A stretch of DNA of 64,000 bases, taken from NCBI RefSeq assembly GCF_039534165.1, contig NZ_BAAAUX010000019.1, forward strand, positions 248,001 through 312,000, in the 5' to 3' direction. The notes under the pieces were generated by a model. It saw only the letters and a list, made by a program, of their open reading frames with translations, had not been told where the DNA came from and searched no databases. Position 1 is the stretch's first letter. Every line of letters begins with the position of its first letter. Below, one piece after another: positions 1 to 9,400 of this stretch. The DNA is from Saccharopolyspora_D taberi (GTDB lineage Bacteria > Actinomycetota > Actinomycetes > Mycobacteriales > Pseudonocardiaceae). The translations under genes and the position numbers were made by a program.

Positions 1-225
1 CTTGGTGTCGGTGAAATCGAGTGGATCGCTGTCGGGCAGGGAAAAGTCCAGCAGTTCCGCTGAATCCGCGTCCAGCAGCAGGTCGACCCGCTGCCGTGCC
101 GTCAGCGGCGAGTGCCATCCGCATTCCGGGCACACCTGGTGGGCACGCATGAACCGATTGCGGTACACCATCTCCGAGCATCCCGGGCACACCAGCCAGG
201 AGGTGTCCGTGACGGCTTTACTCAT
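1..225 (-). CDS. AccD-type acetyl-CoA carboxylase carboxyltransferase, N-terminal part (3' end outside window)
   Basis: Only the first 75 codons are inside the window; the frame is open to the edge. The visible part is the zinc ribbon typical of AccD: CPGC, then CPECGWH about 20 residues later, followed by a segment like the family's conserved ARQRVDLLLD stretch and a DPLDF motif. AccD transfers carboxyl from biotin to acetyl-CoA to make malonyl-CoA. The ATG overlaps the stop of the PfaD-like gene (ATGAGTAA), so it is probably translationally coupled to it. This places a dedicated extender-unit enzyme in the lipid/polyketide operon. The catalytic crotonase core, and any fusion to an alpha subunit, would lie beyond the edge and cannot be judged here. 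Confidence 0.85.
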   Translation of the reverse strand, partial: MSKAVTDTSWLVCPGCSEMVYRNRFMRAHQVCPECGWHSPLTARQRVDLLLDADSAELLDFSLPDSDPLDFTDTK

Positions 226-1810
226 GATTCCTCCCAGCACCGGATTCCAGAGGCGCGGGCACGTAGGAACAGGCGCGGGCGGGCAGCCGGGCCCCGGCCA
301 GGCGCAGTTGCGTCACCCGGCTCCGGAACGCCGCACCGCGCATGAGGTGGGTGGCCAGTTCCGCCGCGTGGCGGTTCTCGACGGCGGCCAGGTAGGTTCC
401 GCCGACCCAGTTGTTGAACGCGCCCATCGCGGGACCGCACCAGACCTGGTAGTCGGCCCCCCGCCCCTCGGCGCCCGAAATACTCCAGCCCGAGGACCGT
501 CCCAGGTACCACCGGAAGATCAGCGCCATCCGGCGCTTCGGGTTGTCCTGGGCCCGGCTGATCTGCCCGGGGTCGCGTTCCCGGAAGAACTCGACGCAGT
601 CCTGCCACACGTCCTCCAGCGGTCGCTGGAAGATCCGCTTCTCCAGGCCGGCACGCTCGGTGGCGGGAATCGACTCGATCCCGTCGTAGGCCCGGTAGGC
701 GTCGTAGAGGCGCTTGGCCTTGGTGGCGAACATCGTGCCGCGCTTGAGGACCTGCACTTCGACGCCCATCTCGAACATGTCGGCCGAGGGCGCCATGTCG
801 CAGTCGTTCACCCCCGCGCTTGCCAGCAGCCGCTTGGTTTCCCACGACTGCGCCGCCTCCACGGTGGCCTGGTTGATCGAGCCGGTCACCACATAGGCGG
901 CACCCAGGGCGAAAGCGGCGGCTGCCGCGTCCGGGGTGCCGATGCCCCCGGCCGCGCCGACCCGGACCTGCCACTCGTAGCCGAGTTCGCGCTGCACGCG
1001 GTCGCGCACCGCGATGATCTCGGGGAGGAGCACGACCAGCGGCCGGCGGTCGGTGTGCCCGCCGGAGTCCGCTTCGGCGGTGACGTCGTCGGCCACCGGG
1101 ATCCGGCGCGACCACTCGGCCTGCTCGGCGGTGATCGCTGCCGAGGCGAGAAGGTCCCGCACCATGGCCTCCGGCGCGGGGCACAGGAACTTCTCGGCGA
1201 CCTCCGCGCGGGAGACCTTGGCGATGACCTTGTTGCGCGCGACGATCTTCCCGTCGGCCTCGCGGACCAGACCGGCCAGCCGGTACCGCACGACCTGCGG
1301 GGTCAGGTCGAGGAACGCCGACGCCTCGATGGTCCGGACCTCATGCCTGAGGCAGAGATCCACTGTGGACCGCTCCATCGCAGGCTCGCTCGGGCTGTGG
1401 ATGAGGTTGCAGGCGAAGGGACGGTCGCGCAAGTTCGCGCGAATATGCGCGAGGTCCTCTTCGACCCGCTGCGCGACAACCCCGGCCGCACCGTAAGAAG
1501 CGAGGAAACCCCGCTCCGCCAAGGCGATCACCATCTTCGCCGAAGCGATCCCGTTGGCCATCGAGCCGGCCATGTACGGCTGACCGACACCGTGGGCGGT
1601 GAGGAACTGCTTGTCCCCCAGCGCCCGCGACGGCAGCGGCGGCACGGCGGCGAGCACCTGGGCGCCCGGCACCTGCTCGGCGCTGCCCGCCGCGGCGATG
1701 CCGTGTTCGTCCCGGACCAGGTAGAACGGCCGGTCAAGGTTCAGCAGGTGGGTATGGACCGAACCCGCGTCGCGCCCGGCCTCGGGTATCGCGCCGGTCT
1801 GCGTCACCAT
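218..1810 (-). CDS. pfaD-like: PfaD-family FMN-dependent enoyl reductase of PUFA/polyketide synthase
   Basis: The 530-residue protein matches the PfaD family (2-nitropropane-dioxygenase-like TIM barrel). PfaD acts in trans as the enoyl-ACP reductase of Pfa-type PUFA synthases and of some trans-AT PKSs. Visible marks are the N-terminal cap, a conserved FACNLIHSP stretch, VRTIEASAFLDLTP, a glycine-rich AAGGIGTPDAAAAAFALGA flavin-binding stretch and YVVTGSINQAT. The chosen ATG (1810) overlaps the stop of the DH-DH gene as ATGGTGA; a longer frame exists upstream but would run further into the neighbour. Its product would saturate selected double bonds of the nascent chain, so its use pattern helps set product unsaturation. 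Confidence 0.92.
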   Translation of the reverse strand: MVTQTGAIPEAGRDAGSVHTHLLNLDRPFYLVRDEHGIAAAGSAEQVPGAQVLAAVPPLPSRALGDKQFLTAHGVGQPYMAGSMANGIASAKMVIALAERGFLASYGAAGVVAQRVEEDLAHIRANLRDRPFACNLIHSPSEPAMERSTVDLCLRHEVRTIEASAFLDLTPQVVRYRLAGLVREADGKIVARNKVIAKVSRAEVAEKFLCPAPEAMVRDLLASAAITAEQAEWSRRIPVADDVTAEADSGGHTDRRPLVVLLPEIIAVRDRVQRELGYEWQVRVGAAGGIGTPDAAAAAFALGAAYVVTGSINQATVEAAQSWETKRLLASAGVNDCDMAPSADMFEMGVEVQVLKRGTMFATKAKRLYDAYRAYDGIESIPATERAGLEKRIFQRPLEDVWQDCVEFFRERDPGQISRAQDNPKRRMALIFRWYLGRSSGWSISGAEGRGADYQVWCGPAMGAFNNWVGGTYLAAVENRHAAELATHLMRGAAFRSRVTQLRLAGARLPARACSYVPAPLESGAGRNHE

Positions 1811-4005
1811 GGTTGTGCCCCTTCCTCGCGCAGTTCGACCGCGACGTCGGTGAGTTCGTAGATCCGCAGGCCCGGCTTCCACACGCTGGCGTCGCCGGTC
1901 ACCCGCACGCGGCCCGGCCCGCGGGCGACGTCCTTGATGTGCACTTCGAGGGTCGATTCACCGTCGGTGGGCAGGAACTGGCCGCGGTATTTCCAGGTGA
2001 ACGGCGCACCGACCGGGAGAACGAATCCCGGGTCGGACATCCCCGCACCCAGTCCCGCGTCCAGCAGCCACTCCTGCATCGCCTGGATGACCGTCTCCAC
2101 ACCCAGCGAACCGGGGATCACCGGGTCGCGGGGAAAGTGCCGGGCGAAGAACCAGTCCGCCGGGTCGATCCGGCGGACCGCTCGGAGATAGCCCTTCCCG
2201 TAGCGCCCGCCCTCGTCGACGACCTGCACGTCGTCCAGCAACGCGAGGTGGTCGCGCGCGCACAGCGGGGCGGACGGGTCGGCGCGTCGGGCGGCGACGT
2301 CGATCGTGCGGGTGGCCGGCCGCGGTTGCTGCTCCTCCAGCCAGGTCGGCACGTTGCGGCCCGCGTCGAGGCCGGTCTGGTTGGCCATCGCCGCTTCGCT
2401 GAAGTAGCCGAACAGGGTCTCGCCCTGGTAGAACGGCTCGCCGTCCGCCAGCATCGTGTACGAGAAGCTCTGCAACGACGCACCGTTGTTGAGCGTGGTG
2501 GACAGCAGTTCGGACCGCTGGCGGATCGTCTTGTCCCGCAGGTCGACCTCGCGCAGCACGGTCGCGGTCCCGCCGAGGTTGCGGAGGCTGACGGGCGCTT
2601 GCGGGTCGGACAGGGTCGGCCCGAGGAAGTACCCGATCGACAACGCCGATTGCAACGACGTCTCCATGTAGATCATGTTCGGCATGGAGGCGTTGGCGGT
2701 GTCGGCGTAGTACCAGGAGTCGGCGGGCGAATCGTATTCGGTCTCGTAGCTCGCGCCGTCGAGCTCGCCGCGCCGGCCGTCCATGGACACCAGCCGGTCC
2801 ACCAGCGTCAGTCCCCGGTCGGGCACCCGGGTCGCCCGGCGGTCGGAGTAGTGCTCGAACTCCGGGCCGAAGGCGATCCCGTGGCTGCCGCGGGCGAAGT
2901 GGGCGATGTGGAACTCGCTGATCACCGTCTGTTCGCCGGCCGCGGAATACCGTCCGAGGAACGACGGGACGGTGCCGCCGCGAGCCGGCCCGATCGGGAC
3001 GCCGGGTTTTTCCACCAGTGCCAGTGAAAGACCGAGTACCCGACCGGCCACCGCGCCGCCGGAGCGGAATTCCACGTTGGCGCGAACGTGCGGCCGGGGA
3101 ACGAGGTCGACGTCGGTGACGTCGAGCCGGATCTCCGCCGAACCGAGTGACCCGGCGAGCTCGACCGCGCTGTGCACCGGTTCACCGCTGCCGTCACCGG
3201 GCACGAAGGTCGCGTCCGCGAGGCAGAGGTGCAAACCCAGGTACAACGCGAAGATCTCGGCCACCTGACCGGCCGCCGCGAGCAGCGACTCGGGTGTCCC
3301 GTCGAGCGGGCCCGACGAGGCGATCACCTGGCCGCGTCCGCTGCTTCCGCCGCGCAGCTCGATCCGGGGGACCTCCGCCAGCAGCAGCGGTGTTCCCGCC
3401 GCGAGCTTCACCGACGGGTTGCAGCCGGGCTGGAGGTGGCCCGGGCCGAAAACCCCGGCCATGTCGCCTTCGGTCAGTCTGCCGAGATCGTCCCGGCCGA
3501 GCCGTGTCCTATCGGTCCGGGCCAGCGGCTTGAACCGGGCTTCGGTCGTCACGTAGGGCACTACCGGCGACGGCGACGGTGTGCTGACCTGGCGGATGTG
3601 CCCGTCGACGACCTCGAAGAACTGTGCCCCGGAGGCGTGCGGCTCCGGTGACGCGGTCGGCGAGGCAAGAGCCACACCCAGCCGGCTGAGAGTTCTGGCC
3701 TGCAGCAGCACCTGCGCGTGCAGCGCATTCCGGTGCGCGTTGACGACTGCGCTGCGCAGTTCCCGCGCCACCGTGGCGGTGTGACCGGTTCCCGCTGTCC
3801 GGCCGGTCTCCGATGGCGGCTGCGTCACCGGAACCCGCCGTGCGGCGGGTGCCGGTGGGGTCGGCTCTGCCCCGCCGGGCTCGGCGAAGGGGTTGAAGGG
3901 CACTCCGTCGAAGCCCAGTCCCTCCGGATCGTCGTTCATCGCTGCTTCTCCTCCGGGTGTCCCCAGTGCGCTTCCGTCCGCACTTGGCGTGGTGCGCGTG
4001 CTCAT
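1804..4005 (-). CDS. pfaC-like: Tandem FabA-type dehydratase protein (PfaC DH-DH-like)
   Basis: The 733-residue protein carries two FabA-like double-hot-dog dehydratase units without the KS-CLF half found in true PfaC. The second unit is clear near residue 620: WFFARHFPRDPVIPGSLGVE corresponds to the FabA active-site helix, with the His in HFP and Glu in place of Asp as in PfaC. The first unit is more diverged, roughly residues 150-400. In PUFA synthases these domains dehydrate 3-hydroxyacyl-ACP and isomerise the double bond, placing cis bonds. The ATG overlaps the stop of the upstream KR-DH gene as ATGA. The first ~100 residues are Pro/Ala/Gly-rich and look like a linker or docking segment. 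Standing alone as a DH-DH protein is the unusual point. Confidence 0.88.
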   Translation of the reverse strand: MSTRTTPSADGSALGTPGGEAAMNDDPEGLGFDGVPFNPFAEPGGAEPTPPAPAARRVPVTQPPSETGRTAGTGHTATVARELRSAVVNAHRNALHAQVLLQARTLSRLGVALASPTASPEPHASGAQFFEVVDGHIRQVSTPSPSPVVPYVTTEARFKPLARTDRTRLGRDDLGRLTEGDMAGVFGPGHLQPGCNPSVKLAAGTPLLLAEVPRIELRGGSSGRGQVIASSGPLDGTPESLLAAAGQVAEIFALYLGLHLCLADATFVPGDGSGEPVHSAVELAGSLGSAEIRLDVTDVDLVPRPHVRANVEFRSGGAVAGRVLGLSLALVEKPGVPIGPARGGTVPSFLGRYSAAGEQTVISEFHIAHFARGSHGIAFGPEFEHYSDRRATRVPDRGLTLVDRLVSMDGRRGELDGASYETEYDSPADSWYYADTANASMPNMIYMETSLQSALSIGYFLGPTLSDPQAPVSLRNLGGTATVLREVDLRDKTIRQRSELLSTTLNNGASLQSFSYTMLADGEPFYQGETLFGYFSEAAMANQTGLDAGRNVPTWLEEQQPRPATRTIDVAARRADPSAPLCARDHLALLDDVQVVDEGGRYGKGYLRAVRRIDPADWFFARHFPRDPVIPGSLGVETVIQAMQEWLLDAGLGAGMSDPGFVLPVGAPFTWKYRGQFLPTDGESTLEVHIKDVARGPGRVRVTGDASVWKPGLRIYELTDVAVELREEGAQPW

Positions 4006-6407
4006 TCCGCCAGCCACCGCCGGGTTCCTTCGCGGAACTTCTCCGACATCCCCGGCGTCGCCACCATCTCGACGTCATGCCACCGCTGCAGCACACGTCC
4101 GTTCCGGTCACCGGCTGTGGCGGTCACGGTGATCGAGGCCGCCGCCTGCCGCACGTCGTCGACGATCAGCACGAACGGTTCGTTGTCGGGCAATGCCTCG
4201 AAGTACTCCGCCCGCCCGAATCCCAGCGGCAGGCTGGCCTGCCCGAGAAGCCGGTTGCCCTGCACCGACGCCCCCTGCAGCAGCAGGTCGGCGAGCACCG
4301 GGCTGTGCAGTTCTCCCCGGTAGGCACCAGAGCCGGCCGCCGTGTCGGGAAGCCGGCATTGCAGCACCAGGCGATCGTCGGAGTGGTGCAGCACTCGCCG
4401 CAGACCTTGCAGCGCCGGACCGTGGAACAGGATGGCGTCCCGGTAGATGTCGAGCCCGTTCTCGGGGCCGTCAAGCGGCGCATCGGGTGCCCAGCCGGTC
4501 ACCAGTGGAGCGTCCACGAGCGACGTGGACAGGACGAGCGTCGCCGCGTAGTGCAGCACGGGCAGCGCTGCGCCCGCGTCGGTGCGCACCGACACTCTTA
4601 CGAGCTCGTTCCCGCCCTCGCGGCCGACCGGCTCGACCACGACGTGTTGGCCGCCCGTCAGCGATTCGTCGAACAGGATCCCCTTGTACACCTGGAAATC
4701 ACGGGCCTCGACGACCCGCAGTTCCGGGTGCGCGCGTTCCACGACGTGGATCATCCAGCCGAGGCCGAACGTGGCGGGCAGCACCGCGTGCTCACCGACG
4801 ACATGCGCCTCGAGCACCGGATCACCGGCCAGCGTCGCGATGTCGCGATGCGCGGTGAACGGGGCCACCTCGCCCGGGTCGCCCGCAGACAGCGGTTTGT
4901 CCTCACCGACCAGTACGCACACGTCGTCGGCGTGCTCCCTGCCGAACTGCTCGACGAACGCCTGGGCACCGGTCTCGGGCTCCAGCAGCCGCACACCTCG
5001 GGCGTGGAAGAGGTCACGAAGCTCGGGGGTGACCATCCCGCCGTCCCATGCGCCCCAGTCGATCGCCGTGACGTGGCACTCGGGGCGCTGCCGCTTCCAG
5101 CTCGCCGCGAGCCGGCACAGCGCCTCGTTCGCCGCCGCGTAGTCCGCCTGCCCCGCATTGCCGAGCAGGCCGGCGACGGAAGTGAACAGCACCAGGTGGC
5201 GCAGCGAATCGGCGTCGAGCACGTCGAGCACCGTGCGCAGGCCGGTGAGCTTGGTCTGGAACACGCGGTGGATCTCGTCGCCGGTCTTGTCGATCAGGTG
5301 CGCGTCGGCGAGCACCCCGGCTCCGTGCACCACACCTGTGATGCGGTCCCGTAGCGGAGAAAGCGCGGCGCTGACCGCGTCGGAGTCGGTGACGTCGACC
5401 GCGAGGTAACTGGCCTCCGCACCGGCCACGCGTACGGCTTCGAGCGTCGCGCGGATTTCCCGCTGGGCGATCTGGTCGCGACAGCGTCGCCCGACCTCGC
5501 GGGGTGTGGGGCGCTCCCCGCGGGCCTTGATGTCCTCGATCGCCGCGGCCTTGAGATCAGTGTCGGCGACGCCCTGGGCCCAGGGCGGTTCGTCGGCGAG
5601 TTCCGTGCGTCCCAGCAGGACGAACGATGCCGCCGTGTGCTGCGCCAGCGCGCGGACGCACAACGCCGTGACTCCCCTGGCACCGCCGGTGACGACCAGT
5701 GTGTCGTCGGTCCCGAGGCTGATTTCCGGGACGTCGCCGCCGATCTCGTCGCGTTGCGCGGCGGCGAGCCGGTAGGCGCCAGGCACGACGGTCCATCGGG
5801 CTCCGTCGATGTCGACGCCGACTTCGGTGGTGTCCGTGGCCGCGTCGGCGATTTCCCCGAGCAGCGCGGCCACGAAGTCGTCACGGCCCACACCCGGGTC
5901 GACGTCGATCGCCCGGCAGAACACGCCAGGTGCCTCGCAGGCGAACGTCTTGACGACGCCGCCGACACCACCGGCCAGCGCTTCCGGGACGGGGCGCGTG
6001 CCCCGGTGTCCAAGGCCGCCGTCGAGGCGGGTCACCGTGACGAAGCCTGCCCTCGCCCCCGTTCCGGCGGTCTCGGCGAGTGCGGCGTGTGCGTGCTTGG
6101 CGACCAGGATCGTCTCCGCGATCTGCCGGACGCCCGCGTCCCATGCATCTCCGTCCAGCAGGCTCACGCACAGGTCCACGCGGCCCTGGAAGTGTTGCGC
6201 CAGAACGCTTTCCAGTTCGGCGGTCGCACCGTCGAATGCGGACGGCGAGTCGCTGAGGTCCACCCGGCGCACGGTCCAGCCGCGTGCCTGGAGTCCGCTG
6301 ACGACCGCGTCGGCGTAGTCGCCGCCACGGTCGGCCACCACCGCCACGGGCTCGGCCGCGTAGGCGTCCGCGAGCAGATCACGGCCGGGAACCGGAACCA
6401 GCTCCAC
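4002..6407 (-). CDS. pfaA-like (KR-DH part): Ketoreductase-dehydratase protein of Pfa-like synthase (KR plus PKS-type DH)
   Basis: The 801-residue protein matches the C-terminal half of PfaA. Residues ~1-230 form the structural KR subdomain. The catalytic Rossmann domain has TGGARG as NADPH loop and Ser, Tyr and Asn in FTSVAGLLGNAGQADYAAAN. A PKS-type hot-dog DH follows from ~520, with a candidate His in EHAVLPATFGLGW and Asp in HSPVLADLLLQ. It would reduce the beta-keto group and dehydrate the hydroxyacyl. It starts 47 bp after the megasynthase stop at a GTG; a CTG just at that stop is in frame and would lengthen it slightly, so the start is not certain. Separation of KR-DH from KS-AT-ACP differs from canonical PfaA, where all are fused. 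Confidence 0.88.
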   Translation of the reverse strand: MELVPVPGRDLLADAYAAEPVAVVADRGGDYADAVVSGLQARGWTVRRVDLSDSPSAFDGATAELESVLAQHFQGRVDLCVSLLDGDAWDAGVRQIAETILVAKHAHAALAETAGTGARAGFVTVTRLDGGLGHRGTRPVPEALAGGVGGVVKTFACEAPGVFCRAIDVDPGVGRDDFVAALLGEIADAATDTTEVGVDIDGARWTVVPGAYRLAAAQRDEIGGDVPEISLGTDDTLVVTGGARGVTALCVRALAQHTAASFVLLGRTELADEPPWAQGVADTDLKAAAIEDIKARGERPTPREVGRRCRDQIAQREIRATLEAVRVAGAEASYLAVDVTDSDAVSAALSPLRDRITGVVHGAGVLADAHLIDKTGDEIHRVFQTKLTGLRTVLDVLDADSLRHLVLFTSVAGLLGNAGQADYAAANEALCRLAASWKRQRPECHVTAIDWGAWDGGMVTPELRDLFHARGVRLLEPETGAQAFVEQFGREHADDVCVLVGEDKPLSAGDPGEVAPFTAHRDIATLAGDPVLEAHVVGEHAVLPATFGLGWMIHVVERAHPELRVVEARDFQVYKGILFDESLTGGQHVVVEPVGREGGNELVRVSVRTDAGAALPVLHYAATLVLSTSLVDAPLVTGWAPDAPLDGPENGLDIYRDAILFHGPALQGLRRVLHHSDDRLVLQCRLPDTAAGSGAYRGELHSPVLADLLLQGASVQGNRLLGQASLPLGFGRAEYFEALPDNEPFVLIVDDVRQAAASITVTATAGDRNGRVLQRWHDVEMVATPGMSEKFREGTRRWLAE

Positions 6408-6454
6408 CTTGTGCCGAGGTGTCGGGACCGTACCGTTGCCGGCGGCCCCGTCAC

Positions 6455-9400
6455 TCAGCGGGTCGGGGCTTTTGGGTCCGCATCACCTGCGTCGGCCATC
6501 AGGAAGCCCGAGATCTGATCCAGCGTGCGCAACTCACCCAGCTGCTCCGGACCCACCGCAGGCAACCCAGGAAACCGCTCCTGAACCACCCCGAGAATCT
6601 GCACCCGCTTGATCGAATCCACCCCCAGATCCGACTCCAGATCCATCCCAGGATCCACCATCTCCACCGGATAACCCGTCTTCTCCGACACCACCTCACG
6701 CAACGCCGACCTCACCGAACCCACATCAACACCACCCGAAACGACCCCGCCAGCCGCGACTGCCTCCGGTTCCTCCTGCACCGCAACGGGTTCGGGTCCG
6801 GCGGGGGTCGGAGCGGCCGGCTGCGGCACGGGAGCGGCCGGGAGCTGATCCGGCGCAGGACGGGTCGTCAGCGCCCGCTGAGGCGCGGGTTCCTGCACTG
6901 TGGTGGCTTCGGCGAACACCGTCGCCGGGGCCTCCGGGGAACGCCGCCCGTCCAGTTCGGCGGTGGTGAGCTCGGCCAGCACCTCGTTGGCCCGCGCATG
7001 TGCCTGCGAGATCGCGACGCTCTGACCCCGCAGGCTCTCCACGACCTCCGGCAGCCGCGAGTCCTGGCGGTCCCACTCGCGGTGGTCGCGCAGCAGCCCG
7101 GTCAGGGCCTGGGCGACCTGAAGCTGGCCGTCGAGGTACTGCGTGTGCAGCGCGACGTGCTGACGAACCGCATCGTCGTCCGGAACGCCCGTCGGGGCTG
7201 GAACCTGGTACGCGGGTGCCTGCTGCGCGTCGGCGATGGGCGCGGCGGCCTGTGGGTCGTTCATCTGCTCCCTCTCGTGCACGGCGTCGTCCACAGTGGT
7301 CTCGGGTGAGGTGGCCGCCCGGCTGAGCGCGGAAACCTCGAAGCCATCGGTCAAACCGGCCTCGTAAGCGTCCCGGCGCGTGCCGGGCACGTGTTCGGCG
7401 GCGGAGATCGGCACGGTCATCCCGGTCGGGATGACCTCCTCGAAGTCGGCCGCGAGGTGGCCGTTGATGCCGCTCAGTGGCACACCGAGCACCGCCAGGC
7501 GCACGGCCGCCTGCTTCAGCGACAGATCGCTGTCGCCCAGCGGCCCGCCGTCGGTCGGGATCGCGACGACCGGCGCGTCGGCGAGCGTGCGATGCACCAG
7601 CTGGGTCAGCACCTGCTTCGGGCCGAACTCCACGAACACCGTGCAGCCATCGGCGTACATCGCCTCCAGGGCTTCGGCGAACTCGACGGGCTCAAGCAGC
7701 TGCCGCACCAGCGTTTCGGCGTTGCGGTCCGGGTCGGCCCCGTACTTCGCGCCCGGGCTGTTGGCGTAGACCGAGGCGCTCGGCTCACCGATCCGGACGG
7801 AGGCCACGACCGGCCGGAACTTCTCGACCGCGTGCGCGACGTGCGAGGTGTGGAAGGCCGCCGCCACTGACAGCAACCGGGCGGGCAGCTCCCGTTTGGC
7901 GCACGCCACGGTGAATGCCTCCACGTCGGCGGTGGGGCCACCCACGACCACCTGGTCCGGCGCGTTGTGGTTGCACACCACGACGTTCGGAAAGTCCGCC
8001 AGCAGTTCGGTGACCTGCCCCCGGCCGGCCTGGACCGCCGCCATCGTGCCCGGGTCGGCACCCGGTTCGTCGGCGGGCGGAGCCATCGCCTCGCCGCGCG
8101 CCCGCGCGAGCCGGAAGAAGTCGGCGTCGGCGATCGCGCCCGAGGCCCACAATGCGGTCAGCTCACCGAAACTGTGCCCCAGGAAGCCGGAGCACCGCAG
8201 TCCCAGCGAGGCCAGGTAGCGGTACTGACCCGCCGAGAGCGCGCCGATCGCAGGCTGGGCGTGCTGGGTCTTGCGCAGCGCGGCTTCCTGCTCCTGCCGG
8301 AGTTCGGCGTCCAGCAGCGTGGGCGGGTAGACGACCTGCGCCAGCCTCGTGCTCGCCCCGTCGAACGAGGCGTTCGCGGCGTCGAAGGCCGCACCGACTT
8401 CCGGGATGCTCAACGCGGCTTCCAACCCCATTTCGAGGTACTGGCTGCCCTGGCCCGCGAACAGGGCACCGATCTTCAGGTTCGGTTGTGCCTGCTTGCG
8501 GTAGAAGACCCCCCTCGGATGCGACCAGTGCTCCGCGTCCGGCTCGCGCGCGAGTTGCCCGGCGGCCAGTTCCCGCAGTTCCTGCGCGGTCGCCTCGTCC
8601 GAGGCGACGAAACCGATCCGGGCGTGGTCTGCCGGGACCGTTCCGCCGTCCTGGGACGGGGCGTCCGAGCGGACCAGGTCCAGCAGGTCCTGAGGTGTCT
8701 GCGCATGCCAGAGGTAGGCGCGCGCGGTGCGGTGCAGCGTCTCGATCTCCGCACGGTCCCGCGCGTGTTCCTCCAGCACGAAGTGGAAGTTCGTGCCGCC
8801 GAAGCCCATCGCCGAGGCTGCGGCGCGACGCACCGGGCGGTGTGGGTCGCGGATCCACGGGCGGGTCTTGACGTTGACGTAGAACGGAGCGTCGGAGAAG
8901 TCGACCGCCGGGTTGGTGCGCTCGACGTTGATCGTGGGTGGCAGCGTCTTGTTGTAGAGGCTCAGCGCGAGCTTCATCAGACTGGCGGTGCCCGCCGCGC
9001 CCTTGGTGTGACCGATCTGGGACTTGACGCTGCCCATCGCGGCGAAGTGCTGCTCCTGCGACGACTCGCGCAGCAGGCCACCGAGTGCGGTCAGCTCGGT
9101 GCGGTCCCCGACCGGCGTTCCGGTCGCGTGCGCCTCGAACAGCTCGACCGAACCGGGTGAGCAGTCCGCGTCCGCATACGCGCGGTCCAGCGCCACGCGC
9201 TGCCCCTTGGCCAGCGGGGCGTAGATGCTGTTCGACCGGCCGTCACTGGAGGAGCCGAGACCGCGGATCACCGCATAGATCCGGTTTCCGTCCCGCTCGG
9301 CGTCCGACAGCCGCCGGAGCGCCAGCATGCCCACGCCTTCGCCCAGCAGCGTCCCGTCCGCGGCATCCGAGAACGGGCTGATCCTGCTGCTGCGCGACAG

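Noticed and set aside
2..1861. 619-codon plus-strand frame opposite the PfaD-like gene
   Set aside because: It is antisense to a gene with clear domains and has no recognisable motif; high GC makes long antisense frames common here.
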